The notes under the pieces are model-generated. The model was not told the DNA's origin, did no database searches, and saw only the letters and a program-made list of their open reading frames with translations. 64,000 bases of DNA from Caprimulgus europaeus (taxonomy: Eukaryota > Chordata > Aves > Caprimulgiformes > Caprimulgidae), in NCBI GenBank assembly GCA_907165065.1, contig OU015526.1:64999723-65063722 (forward strand), read 5' to 3'. Below, piece by piece: positions 40,850-53,490 of the stretch; position 1 is the first letter of the stretch, and the number at the start of each line of letters is the position of its first letter. A program made the translations under genes and the position numbers.

Positions 40850-43240
40850 GGAGCTCCATAAGAATATGAAAACTGTCAGAAGAAAGGTCCATCTACCACA
40901 GATTCTCCTCCTTTAAACTGGCCAGTTGCAAAGAAAGCATAAGATCAGGACAAGGGTAAAATGATACTAATGATACTTTGTGTGCCCGTTCCAGCAGGCA
41001 GTGATTTAGGTACTTTCTGAAGGGGAGATTGCATGCAGGCAATTGTGCTTGGTAACCCTTCTGTATCTTTCTTCTGTGAATCTGTGTAATACCTTTTTGA
41101 ATACATTTATAATCTTGACATCTAAAATGTTCTGTCACAGTCGCTTCTGCAATTTAATTATGCATATTTGTTTGTTGGAGATGTTTCTAAAGCAAATAGC
41201 TGATAATTTAATGGAGTGCCACTTCATTCTTGTGTTTGTAGTAATAGTGCTAATATTCCTTTTCATCCAGTGTATGCCATTTATCACTTGCATCAAGTCC
41301 CATCATTTCTTCTATGAGCTGAGGCATCAGCTAGTCAATTTAATCTCCCCTTGTATGTCAGTTGTTTCCTACCCTGACCATCCTCATCTCCTCCCTCTCA
41401 GTGTTTTTGCTAGCCTGTTGTATTAATTTTGGGAGGAGACCAGACTGACATGCTGTGTTCAGAGCGCAGTGGATTTAGGTAGTAGCAAAATTATGATTTC
41501 TATCTCGACTCTTTTTCTCTCACTCTTCTATTTTTTTGACCATTAGTAAACACTGAGCAAGTATTTTCAAAAGATAGAAGCCTCAAAGACCTGTTCCAAG
41601 TTACACTTAGTTTATTGTGTGATGTCTGTTAATTCAGAGCCAGTTATTTTGTATGTATGGGGGAAGATGTTTATACTGTCTGCATTGTCGTGCAATTAGT
41701 GATTTTCACCTTACGTTTTGTCAGCCAGCCACACAGTTTTGCAGGATTTTTTAGTAGTTTCTCAGAGGCAGCTCTTGATTTCATTGTCTGGAGCCATCAG
41801 CAAGCCCCATAGGGCTGATTTTTTTCAGATGATGTATGAGTACAGTTTTCAGGACCCAGCGCAGGGCTCTGTGAGACTTCCTTGGTAACCTCCATTACTT
41901 GTGAGAGATGTCCATTTATTATTACCCTTGGCCTCCTATTTTTAAGCTGCTAATAATCCATGAAGAGCCCTGCTCTTTATCCCTAAGCTCTCTTTAAGAG
42001 CTTTCAGGAGATCTTTTTAATAGCTTTAACATCCAACTTTGCCGTGATTGCATCCCCACATACCTCCTGATGCAAAGCGCCGTGTGCAGGAGGTCCTAGA
42101 CCAGTAATTACCCACGCTGGCGTGCCGACAGACATTATTGCAGCCCATACCCAAGCTGCATGCCCCAGTTTCTTTTGTGTGGAAACCAGGACAGAGGAGA
42201 GGAGGAGGAGGAGAGGGTTGGTGTTTGCTCAGGTCTCGCCCCATATGGCCGTGGGATGCAGCTAGACCTGGCATGTGCAAAGCATTTCTATTGTACAGAC
42301 GTTGCCTGTATCGATCAGAACATCCTTGTGCTATCGTCAGAGGGCTCTTACAGATTCGTGAGGCACGACCTTTCTTTGACAGAGCTGTGCTGTGCTGACT
42401 TTCTTCCCTTTACAGCATCTTTATTTATCTATTAATGCTCCTCTTTCACTTGTTTTGCTGGATATTGAAATGAGACTTACTAGCCTCTGGTCTCTTGAGT
42501 GCTCCCTCCCCAACTCCAGACCCATTTTAAGAAATCAGTCACGTTTGTCACCTTCCACACCTTTTATAAGGGCAATTTAAGCAATAAGCTGCACAGCACA
42601 GTTAGTAGTTCAGCAATTCCGTATTTAAGTTATTTTACAGCTCATGGATGCATGCCATCTGGTCTTGGTGATTTATTACTATTCCTTTTACTGCATTTTT
42701 TTTTCTTTCTAAACTCTCTTCTACTCATGCTTTAATCTGAAACTAGTTCTCACACTCTCTTACTGAAAAGAGAGACTGGTGCAGAGCCTTCCTGAATGCC
42801 TGTGTGGAGAGAACTGATGCAGAGATTTTATTTAACTTTTCTACTATGGTCTGATCTTTCTCAAACACTTCTTTTTCATCTTGATCATCTGTTGCCCAGT
42901 GGATGTTCTGGCAGGTTTCTAGCTTGTGATGTGTTAGAAAGGGTCTGACTGATAGTTTTTATGACTTTAGCATGAAGTCTTGCCCAACAATTTTACATAT
43001 AACTTGGCATAATTATACTGTCTTAGTATTGTCTCAGCATGACTTTGGGACATCCACAAGCCTTTTGGGAGGATGTCTTTTCACTTCTCTCGAGGTCCTT
43101 GGCCAGAAGGGCTAGGATAGAGAAGAGGTTTGTTCCTTTCAAGTCTCTGTCTGAACATGGTGCTGATTTAATCTTTCTGCGCATCAATCAGCTGCTTGTT
43201 GGCATCTCCAAATGCCTTTCACATGCATAGTGCTTCCTTT
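40850..43240 (-). mobile_element. long antisense CR1-clade LINE relic (3' region through reverse-transcriptase region)
   Basis: The + strand reads as the reverse complement of an old amniote CR1-type element over about 2.4 kb, with blocks in the right order. They include 'aaggtccatctaccacagat' (40885), 'cacaatttaattatgca'-like sequence (41137-41165), 'gatgatgtatgagtacagtt' with 'caggacccagcgcagggctc' (41828-41870), 'ccatttattattaccc' (41910), 'cataatccatgaagagccc'-like sequence (41950), 'cagttagtagttcagcaatt' (42600), 'ccatctggtcttggtgattt' (42656) and 'gatgcagagattttatttaa' (42818). The middle to right part corresponds to the reverse-transcriptase coding region read antisense. Stops and frameshifts are everywhere, so it is long dead. 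Insert-free boundaries cannot be set by eye, and 42060-42400 is weak. Confidence 0.72.
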
Positions 43241-46200
43241 CACTACTTCCCTATAGAGTTAAGTATTAAATCCTTCAGATTAAAAGAAAAATTAGGAAGT
43301 AATTTCTCTAAACTGATATGAGAGGAAGGCATGCCTCGATTGACTTCCAGAAAATGCCAGGCTCTGCATGACAGCGTGAGCAAAGTCTTGATTTCCGAGG
43401 CGTTGTTGGCACAAGAGGAGAATCGCTGCTGCGTGTGGAATATAGCAGTAATTTTGCTGATGAACCGCTGCAAGTGACAATGAGCCCTGGCATAATGGAT
43501 ATGTAAAATGGCACCTTTTCTGGCTGATGATACCTTTCTCTGATGAACTTTAAAAGAGTATTTATTCTCATGTGTACATTATCATCACTTATTGAATGCG
43601 GTATTGAAAAAGTATTTTGGTAAAGGTGTAATTATGTATTTTCTCATTTAAACTGTGATTTGTCTCTTTTGGAATGCAAATGCAAACAAAAGAGAGTATT
43701 TGGTATCAGCATTCTACTAACTGCATAATTAACTGTTAATTCCAGCAGATACTTGGGATTTTTTGCTATTGATGTGCCTCGGATTTTAGGGTTACATAAC
43801 TGGATGATTATTAAGCTGGATTTTAGCACAAGTTCTCTGTTACTGATTGGGAGTTGAAACTCTCCTTTGGCAATCATTATCCACGAGCTGTTGCCAGTTC
43901 CTTTGTTGACAGTCATATAACAGGAGGCCACTTAGCTGAAACTTTAAAGCAGCTCTAAATTTCTTAGTATCAGTTACCTGGGATTGTATTCTGTTGGATC
44001 ACCAGGAGGACTTCCTTGGGAGAAAATTTAATTTTCAGAATTGACTCCTCTCGGTTCAGTGTAAAAAGTTTGTACGCCTGGGGGACTAAAGCCCACAAAA
44101 AAATAGCTGTGTTTGTAGGTCTGTTTTAATGTGAAATGACTTTCCTTGTCTGTTTATCAGTGTTGAGCATTGGTGGTCCTCAGCCTAATCCCTGTTTTGT
44201 CCTGGTCCAGCAGCTATACTGCCAGTGCTCCCAGCTGCACATCTCTCAGTCTGCAGCACCCCAGTCACCTGGAGAGATGCTTGTGGGGTTAAATGTTTTA
44301 CTTTGGTAACAGTGGGTTTATGCATTCATGGGGCAGGGTTGGTGGGGGGAGATTGTTACTGAAGTACTTACCTTTCAGCAGCTTTTAGATCAGGAAATAT
44401 GTCCTTTTTGTATTCTGTGCTTCCTTGCAGGGAGCAGCTTTCTCCTCTTGCGTGTCAGATTCCTGCAGGAACACAGCAGCAGGAGTCATCTCTGAGACCC
44501 TTGAGCCAATTCCCTGCTGCTAGAGGAGAATCTCGCCATAAAATCTCCTTATTTCAAAGTAGTAGGTCATGCCAAGGCCTTGCTACTGTGTCAGATTAAT
44601 AGGGCACAGGGTATTTTTCTCCTCAGCTTGTAGGTAGAGAGGAGAAATGCTGACTGTCAGTAGTGGCTAAAGTCAGGTAGGACAGGGCAGAGGGATTTGG
44701 GGGCAGCAGGAGGAGCTGAGGTGACATTTGGTGGCAGGCCTTGCAGCTTTGCTTTAAGACATGACTGCTGGCACCTGCTTGCCCCTCTGTATGAAGGAGC
44801 ATGTACATGGGCAGCAGCTGCATCAAGCAGTTCAGTGATATCAGCCAAAATGGCCTGGGAGTGCAGGAATATGCTGAAAACCTGGAGTGTCGCAATGGCA
44901 CTTTGGGTTGGGTTTGGTTTGTCCACCATCACTTGTCTAGGCAGCTAGGTGGTTGTCTGAGCTTGTCACCTGTCTGCTACCTCCAGGCTAACACTTTCCT
45001 GGAGGAAATTCCCAGCCTGTGTTTATTCATGGCAGTTTAACCAGCTGCAGGGTAATGGTTGAATTCTCTATACCTTCCTGCTTAGGGAGAGAGAGCATCT
45101 GCTGCCTTATCAGTAGGTGGAGGAAGTCACTGGTGGTGCCAGGGATGGGGTATTTATTTCTGCTGGCTTAATGACAAACTAAAGGAAAAATGAGCGTGAC
45201 CCAAATTTCTCTCCAGGAGAAACTGATGACAAAACTGCCATTAATTTCAACAGGATTGAGTGCCTGCATTTGCCATTGATGCAAGGTAACAGGTATTATT
45301 TCCTTCCTGGAAGGAGATGGCTCTAAAGCTGTCAGAGTTGAAGGCAGTGTGTTGAAGGGAGCACATTTTTTTTCTCTTTCTGCTGTGGCTTGCAGAGTGA
45401 GCAGAGATTAGAAAGTGCTGAAAAAGAAATAAGTGCTGAATGAAAAGTCATAATTGAATTTTGCCTGAATTCTGCATGTATTTTGGCTTGGATGTTGATC
45501 AGTGCAATAACTTAATGATGCTGCTCCAGTACTGCTGACTTTGGTTGCATTTATAATGGCTTCAAGATGGGAAACAGGTGTCTGGGTACAGTCCATTGAG
45601 CAGAACGATGCACAGCATCTCCCCGTGCCGCCGCACACAGAGCAGTGCAGTGATTGCCCCTTTGCATGGAAGAATAGGTTCAGTTTTGTGCTAGGTAGTC
45701 TCATTCTCTTCCCACCATTCTTCCTGATGGAGCTGTTGAAGTAGAATACTCCCTCAAGAAACAGTACATTGTTGTTACAATGAAATGTTATTTTTTTTAT
45801 TTCCCTGAGAACCTCAAAACTTTCTCCAGACAAGTGAACCCCTCCTCAGGCAGGTAAGATAATTCAGGCCAAGGGCTTTTCTGATTAGATGGTTTGAACA
45901 GCTGAACAAGAGACTGTGATCCCACATCCCTGGTCTTTTTTCCCCCTTTATCCACAGCTTGCCTGCATTGCCCTAAAGGTGTCTGGTGATGTTTCACTCC
46001 TCTCTCTGACAAGTTCAAACTGACCCCTTCTGGCTTGGTGGAAAGCAGACCTTGCTGTCTGAGGTTTCCAAACTGGTTTTGACCTTCAGGCCTTTGGCAG
46101 ATTTTCTTGTTGGGTTGCATTTGTTTGTTTTGGTTTTGTTACAGTGTAATGTGCTTTCTGAATTTCCCTGAAATTACTTTAAATGACAGACAGGCTTGAA

Positions 46201-49200
46201 ATGGATACAGGTTTTAGTCTAGCAAAGGAAGGGCTCGTGATTATAAAATTGGAAACAGTTCTTATAGGAAGAAAAAATGTAAAATTAGGAAACACAAAGA
46301 ATATCTTTGACATCAGACTTTTGCTCCAAGTGTTGCTTTGTCTTTTCCTGAGTCTTTTCTGAGCTGCAGAGGCCAAGGGACTAAGTCAGGGGCATGTTTG
46401 TTCCTCTGAGGTGCTGTGAAAAGGGATGCCTTTGCCCAGTTTTTCTTGGGTTCATCAGCAAGTCACTTGAGTACTGATAAAACTTCAAAACATGCACCAC
46501 AGCTTTCTCTTTCTTTGCTTCCTTCTCTAATGTAGGGAGATGCCTTGTGCTGCAGCTTTGAATAGTATCCATGAGAAAGTAAATAAAGCATGGTATCAGG
46601 TTTGGTTTGGGGCTGAGTTTCACCTGTGAGTGACTATTCCGTGCTGCATGGGTTCCTCTTTTTGGTTATGGTCTGTTGAGTTGCAGTTTCCATCCTCAGC
46701 AAGGAGATTTATGATACTAGACTTCATGATGACTTCATAATTTATAAGTTACTTATTCATAACTGGTTGTTTCTGTACAGCGTGCCTGCAGTTTCACAAT
46801 TTCTGATGTGGCTGGTTTCTGTGGAGGTCACATAAAGGTATAAATGAGATAGATGACTGGTTTGGTATTTAGGATACCTTGTCTTAAACAGTATCCTTAA
46901 ACCATTCCTCCTTCCCCGATGTGACTGCTCAAATCTGACATCTCTGCTGTAGCTGGGTGGCTCATCCCTAGGTGATTTGGGGCATCATTCCCATTTTGGC
47001 CAGGTGCTCAAGCCATTTACCTCGTCACTTGTCCTTGTGTAAAAGGACGGCTACTTCCACAGAGCAGGAAGTCGGAGGAGCTGCGTTGGTTTGCCACTTT
47101 GTCATCCGAGTATTCAGCTCTCTGTGGGTAGGTGTTGAGGATGAAACTGAGGTGTTGGGCTGGTACTGCAGAGCTGATCTCCATGCAGCCTGCCTGTGGA
47201 AGGAAGATAGGAGACCTGGAGTCAATTTGGGAATAAGGGTGGCAGAGATGACAGAAGCGAGGACATAGAGATTGCATGGGGTTAGGGGGAGATCCCAGAT
47301 CAAGTGGGGAGAAAGAAGATAAACACAGGGAAGGGACCAGAGGGTCTCTCAACTAGGAACACATTTGCTGCAGTTCATTGAGAGAAACCCAACAGCAGGA
47401 ACAGGACCCCTCTTCCCACCGAGGCTGGTGAGGTGCCTTGGAGGGCTTTGCCAGCGGAGGTACCCACCTTGTCTTCCTCCCAGGGAAAGGAGGGAAGAGC
47501 AGAGGCAGTTCAGTTCCAGTGGGGATGTGGTGAGCAACTCTGAGGCCACTTAACACAAGGCACCTGTGGCCAAAGAGGCTCTGCAGGAGCAGATAGAAGT
47601 TGGGCAGAGCCGTAGCTGGGGGCGAATGGGCTGGTTGTGGTGCTCTGCCCACACGCTGAGGGAAGGGACAGGCAGAATGTGAGCTGGGCATTAAATTAAG
47701 CCTGTAAGGGGACACTCGGGGAACACTCCTAAAATGGATTAACTTAAGGTGTAAAGTTTAAAGCGTATTATGATGAAGGAGGATTAAGCTAAACTGAGCT
47801 AATGACACCACTTTTGAATGCATATCCACACAGCGGATTCAGAGCTTTGGCTCCACGCCTTTTATTACTTAAATGTACTTACCTTCTTAAGTGTCCCCAT
47901 AAAGATACATGCCCTTATATTCCAGATCTTCACATCCTTCACTTTCCATGTTGAGAAGTTTAGGTGTTATGTCAGAGGTAGAGCTGGTTTTGGTGAGTTG
48001 GTTTTTGCTTTTTTTAATCCATATATCTTCCTTAAAATAAAAAAAAAAAAGACAAGGAAAAAGGCAGAGGGAAAGCAGCATAGAAGTTTGTATTATTTTT
48101 TTCTCCATGGTGGTAATGGCATTTGTGATGACTTGATGGTATTTATTCTTGGATGAGGCACTTGGTAAGGAAGAAATAACTTTGTTTATGTTATGTTGAT
48201 GTGCCCTAATTTCTATGTGCCCCATATCTTTTAATATATGAGCTATTTCTATTGCTTTATTTTTTTATTACTCTCATGATATTGGCATATCTGTGATGTC
48301 AGCATCTGAATTTTCCAAAATACCCTCTTAGTTTACACTGTGGCAGTTAAAAATCAAATGCAAAGTTGAATTCTGTAAATTCCCACAAAATGCTTATGTT
48401 ACATTAAACAGAGTCATGAATTAACTACCATAATTTATAGTTAGTAGTAATTTGTAAATAAGTAACAAATCAACTGTGTGGACTTTTGGGAAGGAAACTG
48501 ATTTGAAATTACAGGTCTGCTGTATGTTAAATAAACTACTTAGTAACTAGTTCTGTGTGTAATTTTACCTTGCTACAAACAGTGTCATCAGCTTTTCCTT
48601 GAGGGTAAACTGGGGATCAATATTTGTAAGTAAATAAAAGACTAAATATTTAAAAGACAGCCAAAAAAGACCCAAGCAAACAAAAAAAAATCAACAAAGA
48701 AAAAACCTTACTTTTACTAAAATTCTTCTATTTAGGAAATTATATAAAAGCAAAACAAATACAAAGAAAAACATAAGAGATAAAATGTCACAAAGTGTAA
48801 TGAAATGTAAAGAAAAAAAAAAGATTTGAGTCAGGATGCCTTTAGGTTAGCTGTCACAGGGAGTGTTTTGCCACGCTCTACACTGAAAGCGTAAGAAACC
48901 TGAGACAAAACCTCAAAACGTTTCGTTTTATTTGCTGTGTGGCTTGTGGTATCGGATGAAAGCTCTGACGCTTCTCCTGTCTGCAGAGGTCGAACGCAGG
49001 CAGGGGTGGTGGCAGCTGCTTTATGTTCTGAGGCTGGAGAAACTAACTTTGGTGTCCTGCAAAAGTACTAATGGATATTGTAGTCTGTTCTTGTTTTGAA
49101 TCCTGCTAGTCTTTAGCAGTCTGAGATATACCTTAAAAATGTATTTTTTTGAAATACAAATGTCCCTTATTAATCATTTGCTTTTCAACTTCAGTACCTA

Positions 49201-49958
49201 TCCCACTGAGACTCCTAGGAGAGGTCAATTAGGAGCCATCGTTATCTCTCTCCTAGACCTGGATTTGGTAATTTTAGGAAGAGAGAGGGAAACAGGAGGG
49301 AGATCACTCTCTGGGGTCTTTTTCCACAGCTGTCAGAGGTGCCTGCAGACATCTGGTCTCTGGGCAATAACAACCCACCAGGCAGGAGGACCTTGGGCTG
49401 GTTTGGGTGCTGTCCCCAGTGTGGCATAGGCTGAGTCATGCAGTGGCCAAATGTGAAGGAGCCCTCATCTCTGGCACACTCAGTCATCAACATGAAGGAC
49501 ACGTCCAGATGGCAGAGATGAAGGTGCTGCTGTGCTGGGTTGGCCACAGGCCTTGGATGGTGGCCACCAGCCTTGGGCAGACCTGTGGCTGGAGCAGGAC
49601 CCCAGGCACAGCACCTTCAGAAATGCCCATTTGTGTGCATCTGACATCTTTTAATTCTGCTGATTCTTTCCTGTTGCTCCCAGTCCCAGTTACTCAGGGT
49701 CTCTCTGCATGCACTGATAGCACACGACAGCGTTGAGTGTGCAAGTGGTGTCTGTGAGTCCTCTGCAGACAGGCTCGTGTGCTCGAGCCTGTGTGCATCC
49801 AGCAGCAGAGGCTGCTCTGCTCCAGCAGAGCACCAAGTGGTATTTTACTCACTGTCCAAAGCATTCAAAGAATATTTTCTCCTATTTGTTTTCTTCCCTG
49901 CAATCCATGATGCGTTATAAAAATAAATAAACATGGAATTACTACTACTATGCAATTT

Positions 49959-49978
49959 AAAAAAAAAAAAAAAAAAAA
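49959..49978. repeat. poly(A) tract preceded by AATAAATAAA
   Basis: Twenty consecutive A, 28 bp after two overlapping poly(A) signals (49922-49931). The arrangement resembles the end of a retroposed transcript, but no matching flanking duplication or source gene was recognised. Confidence 0.8.
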
Positions 49979-51613
49979 GCTGGAAGTTTTTAGTCTCAAG
50001 AAGAGGGTGGAGCAGGGGAAAAGTGCAGAGCCCATATAACAATGGGGAGTCTGCTTTATTAGTATTAAGGAGGAAAATAAAATCTGCTCTGGCAGTAGTG
50101 AAATAAAACACCAGGAAGATTACGTCAGTCTTTGTTTGCACACAGTATGATTCTTCTCTTTCACCAGCCAATTTGTATGTTTGAAAAGGCAGTTGTCTGG
50201 TTAAAATAATTAGCTGAACTTCATCCAATTCCCCAATTATGTGAAAAAAAATTTGAAGAAATATAGACAATGCTGTTTAACAATTAAAAACAAAAACAAA
50301 AAAACAAGTATTGGTCACTGAACGGTTATAGCTCCTCATCTAAATGCTCACATACATATCGTAGTTTCAAAATGAGACAGGCGCTTCTCAGTGACTCTTT
50401 GCTGTAGCTGTTGTGGTTTCAGATAGCGGCTTTAGAAGTACAGCAAAATCCTAACTCATTCTATCTGAAACTCGTGCAGGATAGGGTTGCCTGAGAGAAG
50501 AGAAATAGGGTCTGAAACTAAATGTGTCAAAGTAAATTTAAAGGGATAAAAAAAAAAATAGTAAACTGGATGCAAGTTGTGTATCATTATTTTACAATTT
50601 AACAGGCAAAAACCTGTATTAATGAATGAGATCATCTTATTATATACTCTTTTATTCCAGACTATTTTAGATTATTATTTTAGGGAAAAACATACAGAAT
50701 TTATGAATGTCTCAGTGTTTATATAGAGACCATTGCAACAATATCACTAGTAATTCCTTGTAGGAGCTCCAGTGTACTGCTAACAAGAACTTCAGTGACT
50801 AGGAAATCGTTTCTCCTTGTTGTTCCTACATTTTCCATCCTTGGAGCTCGAACTGTTGTGTTTTCAGAAAAAGTAGTAATCAAGAGATTTGGAAACGGAG
50901 GTTACTTGGGAAGGAAGCGCAAGTGCTGCTGGCTGAGGCAGTGGTCATCCCAATTGTTTCTTCGCTTCAGACTCCTCAGGAGACGTAAAGGCAGTAACAC
51001 GAAATCAGGCTTTTTATTTTATTTTTGTTAAACCACTTCCCCATTTTCCAGACCTGCCAGACCTATTTCTCTGAGACTGAGGATGAGAAGAGTGGAGATG
51101 TCTGCTGGCACGGTGGAAATCCCTGATCCCAGGGCCATGCTGGCTTGTGGCCCCGAGCGTGCATGGTGGGCAGCAGAGCTCTTTGCCATGGGTTCTCCTG
51201 GTGTTGGAGTCTGCTGGGCTGGGCCTGGGGCTGACTGCCCTGGGTGGTGAGGGCTGCAGGTGTGAGACTGTCAATCCTCCTTGGCCATCCTGTCCCCCAG
51301 CTCATCTCTGCACCAGACATTTCTGAAACCCATTTCCATCTATACATCAACTGATGGGGGATGCAGCATTTGGAACATGCACGCAATGGATGTGGGTTCC
51401 CCTGTTGCACTGGTTCTGACCCCTTCAGGAGGCTCATTTCCATCAGCCAGGACAGAGCTGAACAAATATTGACAGTTTAAAGACACTTTAAAATGTATTT
51501 GCCAGTTCACTAGCATTGTCACTCTATAAAACTCAAATTACTTTTGTTTCTGTTCCTTCTAGAGGGGTGGATGTAAATGCTGCCTGTGGTCTGCCAGGTG
51601 GCAGTGAACTCAG

Positions 51614-51646
51614 CCATCCATGGTGGATGGTGTAGGATGGTGTAGG
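51614..51646. repeat. small hairpin plus 10-bp tandem duplication
   Basis: CCATCCA (614-620) and TGGATGG (624-630) form a 7-bp hairpin with loop TGG. GGATGGTGTA is then repeated twice in tandem (51625-51644). Located about 270 bp before exon 7. Confidence 0.8.
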
Positions 51647-51911
51647 CAATGCTCAGGTGCCCCAGAGCTCATAGGCAGTGGGTTTTTCTACCAGCCTGGG
51701 ACCAAGCAGCCCTCTGGGGCTCCAGCTTCATCCCCATAGTTCCCAGCTCCCTTAGCTAACCTGGACCTTGCCACTGTGGTGTGTCTTACTGACCTCTGCG
51801 ATCAGTGCTTGGTTTCCAGGTCACACCTCGCTTGCCTTACACACGGGCTGCCCTCTGTACCTTGCTCTCTCCCATATTTATTCTCTGGATTTTGTTTCTC
51901 TCTCTTTGCAG

Positions 51912-52042
51912 GGAACGGATGCGCCAGTCTGCTATGTTTGAGCTGTGCCAGGGGATGCACCAGATCAGTCTGCAGTTTGTTCGCTTGCAGCTTAGTTTTG
52001 AGGAGTACACTATAATGAAAGTTTTGCTGCTGTTAAGCACAG
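51912..52042 (+). CDS. NR3C2: mineralocorticoid receptor exon 7: ligand-binding domain helices 6-8
   Basis: Exon of 131 bp, acceptor ending CTTTGCAG, donor GTAAGT, entering in phase 2 and leaving in phase 1. With the two bases from exon 6 it reads [20 protein letters not shown] then [20 protein letters not shown] and LLST. The Cys and Met of ELCQGM correspond to human Cys849 and Met852, which line the steroid pocket. The [12 protein letters not shown] block is the conserved helix 8 region of the steroid receptor family. The length equals that of the human exon. Exons 6 plus 7 together are 276 bp and would be removed in frame only as a pair. Confidence 0.97.
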
Positions 52043-52783
52043 GTAAGTCAGATTCATGGTTACGTGGGAATACTTGAAAGTACTCCAATTTGCAGAGACA
52101 CAGTGCTTTTAAGTAGTGTGACAAAAGAGCCAAACTGTTTCCAGCAGGGCCACAGGATTAAGCCTGGTTTTGTGTCTTAGTGTTTATCTGCAGATCTCAC
52201 TCTCCGTTAGCACGGGAAGTGTCTTTGCAGTTTAAATGTGTCATGTGCATTGGAAGGACAAGAGTGGCCGGGCCAGGGGCTGTGGCCCCCCTCTATGGGA
52301 ACCACTTGAGTGCCAGGAAGGCACAACAGCAGTGGGGACTGGTGAGAAATCCCCACTCAACACTTAGAGACATTGGTTTGGGTGACTTAACATCACCTTT
52401 AAGATCAGAAGTTGTACATTGCCTGTACTGCAGAATGGGTAGTTTTTCAATGCCAAGTGAATTGAGAATGGTAAGCCCTTTTACAAGGCTCTGTAAGTTT
52501 AATAAATGACAGCACACACTTTATTTTTCTCTAAAGTGTCATGCTTTGAGTTTTCTTAAGATACAAAATTACATCTTGGTGTTTGTTGCAGCACTGTGTA
52601 GTAATTGGCAGATCTCTTGATCTTATCTTACTGAAAATATTGAAAAACTCCTGTCTCAGTACAACTGTATGAATACACAGGCAGTTTGTACCTTCCTTTC
52701 CCATCCATAACTTGATGAAAAGTCAGTTAACTGTAAACAAACTTTCTTCTGTATAATCACACTCCTGTTCGTGGGATCCACTT

Positions 52784-52853
52784 AGTGACATCACGATGAG
52801 GTAACGTATCAGCTCGATCAGTGGGCGTTCGTGATGTCACTTTGGTGACCTCA
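52784..52853. promoter_or_regulatory. 13-bp inverted repeat with CRE-like and half-site motifs
   Basis: AGTGACATCACGA (52784-52796) and its exact reverse complement TCGTGATGTCACT (52829-52841) are separated by 32 bp. Each contains TGACATCA, one base from the CREB/ATF consensus TGACGTCA and possibly its CpG-decayed form. A third variant, TGACCTCA, follows at 52846-52853 and contains the nuclear-receptor half-site TGACCT. Regulatory use is inference. Confidence 0.4.
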
Positions 52854-53421
52854 CCAGGCAGGAATTCCCCCGGCAGAAGGAGGCTGGATGTGTGGGCATT
52901 GCATGGGGAGAGGAGGAGCAGGAGATCAAAGGGGCTGCTGTGCTTATTCTGGCTTTCACTTGCAAGCTGTCGGCAGCAGGACGTGCGCCCGAGGCTGCCA
53001 GGGGCTGCCCGGGCTCGTGCTGCACCGGGCATCTCCCTGTCTGGTGGTGAGCAGAGCCCAGCGCATCCCATGAGATCTTGCTGTCTTTTCCCATCACCCC
53101 ATCTTCTGCCCCAGCAAGCTGAGAGGAGAAATGGATGGCAAGGGACAGGAGCTAGTTGTGCAGCACTGGAAGGCGCTTATCGCTGAGACCACCAAGGGAC
53201 CCCAGAGCGGGCTGATGCAGCGGCAGATTTGGACACCCAGGAGCCTCCTGAGTCCCCAGCCGTGGTGGCATGGGGGTGTTGGCTGCAGGCAGAGTTAGCT
53301 GCCTACCAAGAGACTGGCAGCATCCAGCAAAGCCGAGAAAGCCCTCAGGCAGGGTGGTGGGATGGGCGTTTTCTCCCTGTCTGTAGTGCCTTTCCTGCAG
53401 ACCTTGCCCATCCTACCCAGC

Positions 53422-53490
53422 CAGTAGCTCTGTGGTTAAAGTACTTGTCTTTGAAGGAGGACATGAAGCTGCAGTTCCTGTCCTGGCTGG
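53422..53490 (+). mobile_element. possible tRNA-derived SINE relic (amniote MIR-like head)
   Basis: AGTAGCTCTGTGGTTAAAG resembles the box A region of a tRNA-headed amniote SINE. GCAGTTCCTGTCCTGGCT follows about 40 bp later in the place of box B. The body beyond is not recognisable. No cloverleaf can be drawn, so it is not a tRNA gene. Confidence 0.4.
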
